From assembly GCF_900113685.1 (NCBI RefSeq), contig NZ_FOQG01000006.1, positions 186,001-250,000 on the forward strand: a stretch of DNA of 64,000 bases. Direction: 5' to 3'. Made by a program: the position numbers and the translations under genes. The stretch comes from Nocardioides psychrotolerans (GTDB lineage Bacteria > Actinomycetota > Actinomycetes > Propionibacteriales > Nocardioidaceae). The notes under the pieces are model-generated. The model was not told the origin of the DNA. It did not search any database and saw nothing but the letters and a program-made list of their open reading frames with translations. Below, piece after piece: positions 58,527 to 64,000 of the stretch; the stretch's first letter is position 1; each line of letters starts with the position of its first letter.

Positions 58527-59329
58527 GCGGGCTGCCGCGCCTCGTCGCCACCGACCTCGACGGCACCCTCGTAGGCGCCGACGGCGCGATCAGCGACCGT
58601 ACGGCGGCCGTCCTGCGGGCCGTCGAGGCCCGCGGCGTCCCGGTCGTGTTCGTCACCGGTCGGCCGCTGCGCTGGGCGGCCGACGTCTTCGAGCACGTCG
58701 GCTCCCACGGCCTCGCGGTCGTGAGCAACGGCGCGGTCGTGTGGGACGTGGCCGAGGAGCGCGCGCGGCTCGAGCGGCCGATCGACCCGGCCCTGGGCCT
58801 CGAGGTGTGTCGCGCCCTGCGCGCGGCGGTGCCGGGCACGACGTACGCCGTGGAGGACCTCGACGGGATCGCCCTGGAGCCGGAGTTCCTCGAGCGCTAC
58901 CTGGTGCCGGAGGGCAGCCGCCGGGCGCCGGTGGAGGAGCTCTTCGACCGCCCCGCCCTCAAGCTGCTCGCGCGGCACGAGGAGCTCGACCCGCAGGACT
59001 TCTGGTCCCGGGCCGAGGTGGCCACCGAGGGCCGGCTGGTCATCACCTGGTCGTCGAGCACGTCCCTGCTGGAGATCAGCGCGCCGGGCGTGACGAAGGC
59101 GTCGACCCTGGCGCTGCTGTGCGACGAGCTCGGCGTCGCCGCGGCCGACGTCGTGGCCTTCGGGGACATGCCCAACGACCTGCCGATGCTGGGCTGGGCG
59201 GGCACGGCCTATGCGATGGCCAACGCCCATCCCGACGTGCTCGCCCTCGCCCACCACGTCGCTCCTCACCATGACGAGGACGGGGTCGCGCAGGTGCTCA
59301 CCGGCCTCTTCGGGCTCGATGAGGTGTGA
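58523..59329 (+). CDS. HAD-superfamily hydrolase (Cof/IIB type), second
   Basis: 268 residues from GTG 58523 (GTGA overlap). Motif I VATDLDGTLVGADG, motif II FVTGRPLRW, VVSNGAVVWD, motif III Lys in APGVTKASTLALL, and motif IV AFGDMPNDLPMLGWAG. It is paralogous to the HAD protein at 57199 but has diverged. Likely a cytoplasmic phosphatase. Last gene of the serS unit. Confidence 0.92.
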   Translation: MSGLPRLVATDLDGTLVGADGAISDRTAAVLRAVEARGVPVVFVTGRPLRWAADVFEHVGSHGLAVVSNGAVVWDVAEERARLERPIDPALGLEVCRALRAAVPGTTYAVEDLDGIALEPEFLERYLVPEGSRRAPVEELFDRPALKLLARHEELDPQDFWSRAEVATEGRLVITWSSSTSLLEISAPGVTKASTLALLCDELGVAAADVVAFGDMPNDLPMLGWAGTAYAMANAHPDVLALAHHVAPHHDEDGVAQVLTGLFGLDEV

Positions 59330-59392
59330 CTCGTGGCGTGGCGGGGACGTCTCGACTGGTGTCCGTCACCACCGATCTGTTGTGATGAGCGC

Positions 59393-60034
59393 GTGCTCGC
59401 AGCCGCCCGTCGCCTTCTCACCGCCTTCCTGATGGCCTTCCTCATGGTCGGCGGCCTCGTCGCGCTCGGTGCCGCGCCCGCCCAGGCCTGCACCTGCGCC
59501 CAGGCTTCCGGGACCGGCGCCGACTCGTTGATGGAGCGCATCAAGGACGCCGATGCCGTCTTCACCGGCACGGTCGCCTCGTCGACCCGCTCCGAGGGCG
59601 TCGGGGCCGCGGCGGTCGTCAGCATCACCAACGAGGTCGTGCTCGACCGGGTCTACAAGGGCCGGATCGCCGACGTCGACCAGACCGTGCTCACCACCCA
59701 GCGCACCCAGGCGACCTGCGGCCTGGGCCAGCTCCAGGTCGACTCCCGCTATGTCTTCGTCGTCGCCGCCGATGCCACCGTCGAGGGGGCCTGGGCCGAC
59801 GACGGCTGTTCCGGCACCCGGGCTGCGACCTCTGCCCTGATCGCCGAGGTCCAGGGCGTGCTCGGCGAGGGTCGGCCAGCGACGCCCGAGCCGGCCCCCG
59901 AGCCGGCCGTCCTCACCGACGCCGACACCGGCCAGCCGACCTCGCTGAGCCGTGCCGCGGCGCCGGGACTCGCGCTCGTGCTCGTCGGCTTCCTCGGCCT
60001 GATCCTCGTCGGACGGCTCAACGCCCGACGCTGA
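59393..60034 (+). CDS. Exported TIMP/netrin-like domain protein with C-terminal anchor
   Basis: 213 residues from GTG 59393. The signal ends AAPAQA, so the mature chain starts CTCAQ, matching the CxC N-terminus of tissue-inhibitor-of-metalloproteinase (NTR) domains. Further features of that fold are VFTGTVASS, VLDRVYKGRIADVD, TCGLGQLQVDSRYVFVVAAD and a last Cys near DDGCSGT. A Pro-rich spacer and a helix (PGLALVLVGFLGLILVG) with Arg tail anchor it. It probably sits on the outer face of the membrane. Family by pattern; function unknown. Confidence 0.8.
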   Translation: MLAAARRLLTAFLMAFLMVGGLVALGAAPAQACTCAQASGTGADSLMERIKDADAVFTGTVASSTRSEGVGAAAVVSITNEVVLDRVYKGRIADVDQTVLTTQRTQATCGLGQLQVDSRYVFVVAADATVEGAWADDGCSGTRAATSALIAEVQGVLGEGRPATPEPAPEPAVLTDADTGQPTSLSRAAAPGLALVLVGFLGLILVGRLNARR

Positions 60035-60115
60035 CCTGGAGGAACGGTCTCGCACCCCGAGGCGTCCCACCGGCATGTCGCTGGTCCGCCTCGCGCCGAC
60101 CACCCGGCCGCCGAC

Positions 60116-60718
60116 CTACAGGTACATCCCGCTCGACGACCCGGGCCGCGACTCGTCCTCGGGAGGCACCGGCAACCCGCCGTCGGTCTGGGGGGCGCCA
60201 CCCATGCCCGGCGGCAGCCCGCGCCGCATCTGCTCGAACTGCGCACGAGCGGCCATCTGCTGGGCGTAGATCGCGGTCTGGATCCCGTGGAAGAGGCCCT
60301 CGAGCCAGCCGACCAGCTGGGCCTGCGCGATCCGCAGCTCGCCTTCGGAGGGCACCTCGTCCCCGCTGAAGGGCAGCGTCAGCCGGTCGAGCTCCTCGAT
60401 CAGCTCGGGTGCGAGGCCCTGCTCGAGCTCCTTGATGGAGGCCTCGTGGATCTCCTTGAGACGGACGCGGCTGGCCTCGTCGAGGGGCGCTGCCTTCACC
60501 TCCTCGAGGAGCTGGCGGATCATGCTGCCGATCCGCATCACCTTCGCGGGCTGCTCGACCAGGTCGGTGAGCGCGCGCTCGCCCTCGTCGTCGTCGTGGT
60601 CACCACCCTCACCCTCGGGCGCCTGCTGCAACGCGGAGGCCGGCAGGGTCCCGATGGGCTTGCCGTCGGGACCGATGATGACGACCTGCTGCTCCTGCTC
60701 GTCGGACTGCTCACTCAT
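60116..60718 (-). CDS. bpa: Bacterial proteasome activator Bpa/PafE
   Basis: 200 residues from ATG 60718. The conserved helical core is unmistakable: LVEQPAKVMRIGSMIRQLLE, EVKAAPLDEASRVRLKEIHE, LAPELIEELDRLTLPF and AQLVGWLEGLFHGIQTAIYA. It forms a dodecameric ring that opens the 20S proteasome without ATP (PafE/Rv3780 in Mycobacterium). The C-terminus docks into the proteasome; here it is GMYL, compared with GQYL in M. tuberculosis. No proteasome genes are in the window. Confidence 0.95.
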   Translation of the reverse strand: MSEQSDEQEQQVVIIGPDGKPIGTLPASALQQAPEGEGGDHDDDEGERALTDLVEQPAKVMRIGSMIRQLLEEVKAAPLDEASRVRLKEIHEASIKELEQGLAPELIEELDRLTLPFSGDEVPSEGELRIAQAQLVGWLEGLFHGIQTAIYAQQMAARAQFEQMRRGLPPGMGGAPQTDGGLPVPPEDESRPGSSSGMYL

Positions 60719-60735
60719 GTCCTGCAGCCTATGCG

Positions 60736-61713
60736 TCAGACGGTCAGCACGATCTTCCCGGTGTGCTCGCCCGACTCCATCAGCTCGTGGGCGGCCACCA
60801 CGTCGTCGAGCGGCATAGTGCCGTGCACGATCGGTCGGACCAGGCCCTCGGCCACCAACGGCCACACCAGCTCCACGAGCGACGCACAGATGGCGGCCTT
60901 CTGGTCGGCCGCGCGGGAGCGCAGCGAGGTCGCGATGACCGCTCCGCGCTTGCGGAGCAGGACGCTGATGTCGAGCTCGGCCTTGATGCCGCCCTGCATG
61001 CCGATGATGACGAGCCGGCCTTCGGTGGCCAGGGCCTCGACGTTGCGCTGGAGGTACTTCGCGCCCATGTTGTCCAGGATCACGTCGACCCCACCGCCGC
61101 CGGTCGCCGCCTTCACGGCCTCCACGAAGTCCTCGTCGCGGTAGTTGATCGTCACGTCCGCGCCGAGCGAGGCGCAGAACGCGAGCTTCTCGGCCGTGCC
61201 GCCCGTGGTGAACACTCGGGCCCCCAGGGCCGAGGCGAGCTGGATCGCGAACGTGCCGATGCCGCCGGCGCCGCCGTGCACGAGGAACCCCTCGTGCGGC
61301 TTGAGCCCGGCGACCATGAAGACGTTGGACCACACCGTCGCCGCCACCTCGGGCAGCGCAGCGGCGGTCACGAGGTCGACGCCGTCGGGCACCGGCATCA
61401 CCTGCCCGGCCGGTACGACGACCCGTGACGCGTAGCCGCCTCCCGCGAGCAGTGCGCACACCTCGTCACCGACCGACCACTGCTCCACGCCCTCGCCGAC
61501 GGCGGCGATCGTGCCGCTGCACTCCAGGCCGATCACCTCCGAGGCTCCGGGCGGCGGTGGATAGAAGCCCTGACGCTGCAACAGGTCGGCGCGGTTGACT
61601 GCGGTCGCGACGACCGCGATGGCGACCTCGCCGGGCCCGGGCTCGACATCGGGGACCTCGTGGACGGACAGGACCTCGGGGCCACCGGCTGCGGTGGCGA
61701 TCACGGCACGCAT
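60736..61713 (-). CDS. NAD(P)H-quinone oxidoreductase, PIG3-like
   Basis: 325 residues. GroES domain with NRADLLQRQGFYPPPPGASE and IGLECSGTIAAVG, then the Rossmann region LVHGGAGGIGTFAIQLASAL. The QGFYPPPPG motif is the hallmark of the TP53I3/PIG3 branch of quinone reductases. It reduces ortho-quinones using NADPH. It ends 17 nt before bpa, so the two genes may share a transcript. Confidence 0.94.
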   Translation of the reverse strand: MRAVIATAAGGPEVLSVHEVPDVEPGPGEVAIAVVATAVNRADLLQRQGFYPPPPGASEVIGLECSGTIAAVGEGVEQWSVGDEVCALLAGGGYASRVVVPAGQVMPVPDGVDLVTAAALPEVAATVWSNVFMVAGLKPHEGFLVHGGAGGIGTFAIQLASALGARVFTTGGTAEKLAFCASLGADVTINYRDEDFVEAVKAATGGGGVDVILDNMGAKYLQRNVEALATEGRLVIIGMQGGIKAELDISVLLRKRGAVIATSLRSRAADQKAAICASLVELVWPLVAEGLVRPIVHGTMPLDDVVAAHELMESGEHTGKIVLTV

Positions 61714-61745
61714 GGGGCTCAGTGTGCCCCAGGGTCGGCGCCGGG

Positions 61746-62069
61746 TCAGTCGTCGAGCGCGTCGCCGGTGTGGTCGACACCGCTGTCGTCGGGTACCGGC
61801 TGGTCGACGTCGAGCGGGTCGCGGAAGCCCGCCGGGCGGTCCCAGCCCTCGGCCAGGCCCTGCGCCATGGACGCGAGCTTCTCGACGCTCTCGGGGTTGG
61901 CCTCCCGCGACCCGGCCGCGAAGCCGAGCAGGTAGGCCGTGACCGGGCCGGCGCTGCGCTCTACGTTGTCCGTCGCGATCCGGCTCAGGTCGTTGAGGAG
62001 CCCCTCGTCGACCTCGGCCTCGAGGTCGAGGACGTCGCAGAGCTCGTCGATCCAGTCGTGCAGGTTCAC
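61746..62069 (-). CDS. DUF6457 family protein next to mobA
   Basis: 107 residues from GTG 62069 (MNLHDWIDELCDVLD after initiation); longer starts at 62087 or 62105 add non-conserved residues. The short all-helical pattern, EVDEGLLNDLSRIATDNVER then SAGPVTAYLLGFAAG, is one that I associate with genes beside or fused to MobA-like nucleotidyltransferases. The tail is acidic. Presumed role in molybdenum cofactor maturation. Confidence 0.75.
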   Translation of the reverse strand: MNLHDWIDELCDVLDLEAEVDEGLLNDLSRIATDNVERSAGPVTAYLLGFAAGSREANPESVEKLASMAQGLAEGWDRPAGFRDPLDVDQPVPDDSGVDHTGDALDD

Positions 62070-62131
62070 GTCAACCAATGTGGTCACAACGAGGGCGCGG
62101 CGCAACCCCCAACGCTCAGGTCATGCCCGGG

Positions 62132-62707
62132 TCACTCGGCGAGGTCGCGCAGGTCCGACCAGGTGTCGATGTCACGGTGCTCGTCGCCGTCGGCCACCAC
62201 CTCGGCGAGCGACAGCTGCGCCAGGAGCCGGTGCAGGGCCATGTCGTGCTGTGCCTCGTGGTCCGGCCGGACGGCGTCGAGGCGCGCGACGTCGAGGACC
62301 AGCGCGAGCTGCCGGCGCCCGGACGGGTCGACGAGGACGGCCCCGTCGTGGCCCGGTGTCGCCCGGAGCAGGCGGGCGAAGGTCAGTGGGCCGACCCGGG
62401 GCATGTCGACGGCGAGGACGGCCAGCCAGGGCGGGGAGCGGAGCAGTGCGTCGCGTCCGGTGAGCAGGGCGGCGACAGGACCGCCGTACTGCGGGCTCTC
62501 GACGGTGAACGTCACCGGTCGCTCGGTCGGCACGGACTCGCCGACCACGACCACCTCGGTGGCGTCCATGACCGCGTCGATCGCCCGCGCCAGGAGGGTG
62601 CGACCACCGAGCTCGACCGAGGACTTGTCCACGCCCCCGAGGCGGGCGGCGCGCCCACCGGCGAGCACCACCGCGCTGAAGGGGCCGAGCCCGACGTCGA
62701 TCTCCAC
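62132..62707 (-). CDS. mobA: Molybdenum cofactor guanylyltransferase-like protein (MobA family)
   Basis: 191 residues from GTG 62707. The nucleotide-binding start is AVVLAGGRAARLGGVDKSSV (LAGG-x-R-x-G-x-D-K), then LLARAIDAVM, PQYGGPVAALLTG and LAVLAVDMPRVGPLT (metal-binding DMP). It would transfer GMP to molybdopterin to make MGD for molybdoenzymes. The related CofC- or NTP-transferase role cannot be excluded. Transcribed with the DUF6457 gene. Confidence 0.87.
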   Translation of the reverse strand: MEIDVGLGPFSAVVLAGGRAARLGGVDKSSVELGGRTLLARAIDAVMDATEVVVVGESVPTERPVTFTVESPQYGGPVAALLTGRDALLRSPPWLAVLAVDMPRVGPLTFARLLRATPGHDGAVLVDPSGRRQLALVLDVARLDAVRPDHEAQHDMALHRLLAQLSLAEVVADGDEHRDIDTWSDLRDLAE

Positions 62708-62768
62708 CCCGCGAGTCTCGCACCGCACGCCCGCCGCCGCGCACCACAGTGGCAGGCTGGGCCTGGTG

Positions 62769-63536
62769 ATGTCCCCCACGCTCCAGGTCAGCCTCGTGCA
62801 GGAGGCCTCCGGCCTCGACCCGGCCACCAACCGCGCCCGCCTCGCCGCGCTGGTGCCCAGCGGCACTGACCTGGTGGTCCTGCCCGAGGCCTTCGCCCGC
62901 GACTTCGGAGAGGCAGGCTCCGACGTCGCGCCGTACGCCGAGGGGCTGGACGGGCCGTTCGGCTCCGAGCTGGCGCGGGTCGCGCAGGAGCGCGCGACGA
63001 CCGTCGTGGCGGGGATGTTCGAGGCGAGCGAGGACCCCACGCGGCCGTGGAACACGCTGCTGGTGCGCGGTGCGGTGGAGGCGTCCTACCGCAAGATCCA
63101 CCTCTACGACTCGTTCGGCTACCGCGAGTCCGACCGGTTGCTGGCCGGCGAGGTCGTGCCCACCGTGGTCGAGGTCGGAGGGTTCCAGGTCGGCCTCATG
63201 ACCTGCTACGACCTGCGCTTCCCCGAGTTGGCGCGCGCGCTGGTCGACCGGGGCGCCGAGGTGCTCGTGATCCCGGCGGCGTGGGTCGCGGGGCCGCGCA
63301 AGGTCGACCACTGGCGCACGCTGGCGCGGGCACGGGCCATCGAGAACACGGTGTTCGTGGCCGCCGCGGGGCAGCCCGGGCCGCGCTACTCCGGCCACTC
63401 GCTGGTCGTCGACCCGATGGGCGACGTGCTCGCCGAGGCCGGGGACGATGCGGTGGTGCTGAGCGCCACCCTGGAGCGGTCCGCGCTCGACGCGGCACGG
63501 CGTACCAACCCCTCGGTGGCCAACCGCCGTCTGTAG
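62769..63536 (+). CDS. Carbon-nitrogen hydrolase (nitrilase superfamily)
   Basis: 255 residues from ATG 62769 (GTG 62766 directly upstream). The Glu-Lys-Cys triad is visible: VVLPEAFARD (Glu at about 41), YRKIHLYD (Lys at about 108) and LMTCYDLRFPELARAL (Cys at about 144). This is the Nit/omega-amidase-like branch, cleaving small amides such as deaminated glutathione or alpha-ketoglutaramate. Divergent from mobA across 61 nt. Confidence 0.93.
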   Translation: MSPTLQVSLVQEASGLDPATNRARLAALVPSGTDLVVLPEAFARDFGEAGSDVAPYAEGLDGPFGSELARVAQERATTVVAGMFEASEDPTRPWNTLLVRGAVEASYRKIHLYDSFGYRESDRLLAGEVVPTVVEVGGFQVGLMTCYDLRFPELARALVDRGAEVLVIPAAWVAGPRKVDHWRTLARARAIENTVFVAAAGQPGPRYSGHSLVVDPMGDVLAEAGDDAVVLSATLERSALDAARRTNPSVANRRL

Positions 63537-63547
63537 CCTGGTGCCTC

Positions 63548-64000
63548 GTGTCCAGGACTGCTGCTCGCCGTCGCGAGGACAAGCCACCCGCGGCCTGGCA
63601 GCGAGCCGTGACTGCGCTGGGTCGGGGACGGACGCCGGTGGCGACGTTCGTGGTCCTGGTCGGCGCAGGCCTGATCGCCCTGGTCTGCGGGATCGTCCCG
63701 ATCGGCCCTGACTGGCTGCCCGGGATCGGCTCGGTGGTCGTCGCGAGCACCTACGCCTGGGCCCTGGCCGCACGCACCGGTGGTCGCCCGGTCGTCTTCG
63801 GCACCCTCGCGATCGTCCTGGGGGTCGTGACGCTCGTGGCCGACGACGACTCGTTGCGCACGGGGGCGGCCGTCATGACCTGCGTGGTCGCCGCGGTGCT
63901 CGCGGTGATGGCCACGGTCCCCGCGGTGCGCTTCGTCCAGGTGGTGCGCGAGTGCGTCATCGCCATGCTGATCGCCGGCGTGGGGGCCATGGCCACCGTC
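63548..64000 (+). CDS. Membrane protein, N-terminal part (runs off the window)
   Basis: Open from GTG 63548 for 151 codons to the end of the window. A basic N-terminus is followed by hydrophobic segments: VATFVVLVGAGLIALVCGIV, SVVVASTYAWALAA, VFGTLAIVLGVVTLV, MTCVVAAVLAVMATV and VIAMLIAGVGAMATV. At least five helices, no family recognised. It is the next + strand gene after the nitrilase (11-nt gap). Confidence 0.7.
   Translation, partial: MSRTAARRREDKPPAAWQRAVTALGRGRTPVATFVVLVGAGLIALVCGIVPIGPDWLPGIGSVVVASTYAWALAARTGGRPVVFGTLAIVLGVVTLVADDDSLRTGAAVMTCVVAAVLAVMATVPAVRFVQVVRECVIAMLIAGVGAMATV

Overview
The window is about 72% G+C, densely packed on both strands, rich in GTG starts and 4-nt stop/start overlaps. 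The gene set (AlkB-rubredoxin fusion, Bpa/PafE proteasome activator, DUF5926, DUF4446, Aat, MoxR/DUF58/VWA operon) points to an actinobacterium, most likely Nocardioidaceae (Nocardioides-like). It reads as ordinary chromosome. There is no prophage, CRISPR array, rRNA or recognisable tRNA; the only mobile-element trace is a short ISL3-type transposase remnant.

Layout. 1-2533: end of an unknown gene, then an alkane-oxidation operon (alkB-rubredoxin, ferredoxin, TetR regulator) behind a palindromic operator. 2621-4140: an MFS exporter broken by an in-frame TAG, then the transposase scar. 4204-9275 (minus): a six-gene MoxR/DUF58/VWA/VWA/TPR operon. 9391-19832: a VanY-like carboxypeptidase lipoprotein, a DCC protein, an esterase, a quinone reductase, a frameshifted glycosyltransferase, a frameshifted ComB, an ABM protein, an M13 peptidase and a frameshifted regulator with two LuxR helix-turn-helix domains. 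19915-28310: a RecQ helicase with a C-terminal phosphoribosyltransferase-like domain, a dehydrogenase behind a KstR-type operator, a glutathione peroxidase, and a SNF2 helicase/SWIM pair. 28320-33432: a TetR regulator divergent from a leucine-catabolic operon (acyl-CoA carboxylase beta and alpha, HMG-CoA lyase), with the same operator twice in opposite orientation.

33429-36911: three coupled genes, two PAPS-type sulfotransferases flanking a divergent relative that lacks the PAPS loop. 36872-44194: EcsC, aat, two paralogous acidic lipoproteins, a rhodanese, an Fpg/Nei glycosylase, an AAA ATPase, GDPD and DUF5926. 44318-48361: an adenylate cyclase coupled to a stand-alone cyclic-nucleotide-binding protein, then a second SNF2-type helicase. 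48456-55832: arginine deiminase, a GDT1-type transporter, a one-domain voltage-gated channel with a calcium-channel-like filter, prephenate dehydratase, DUF4446, a membrane protein, a kdpE remnant, a SnoaL-like protein and a PAP2/diacylglycerol-kinase fusion. 55923-60034: a serS-HAD-GNAT-HAD operon and a TIMP/netrin-like exported protein. 60116-64000: Bpa, a quinone reductase, DUF6457, mobA, a nitrilase-family amidase and the start of a membrane protein.

Two themes stand out. First, long hairpins sit in intergenic gaps. One 18-bp stem family (GTCGGCGCGATGTYGCA) occurs as two complete copies with a compensatory base-pair change, plus a half copy. Second, four genes carry an apparent single-base indel, three of them in or beside C or G runs, and one carries a nonsense codon. 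Whether these are assembly errors or real lesions decides how this window should be annotated.
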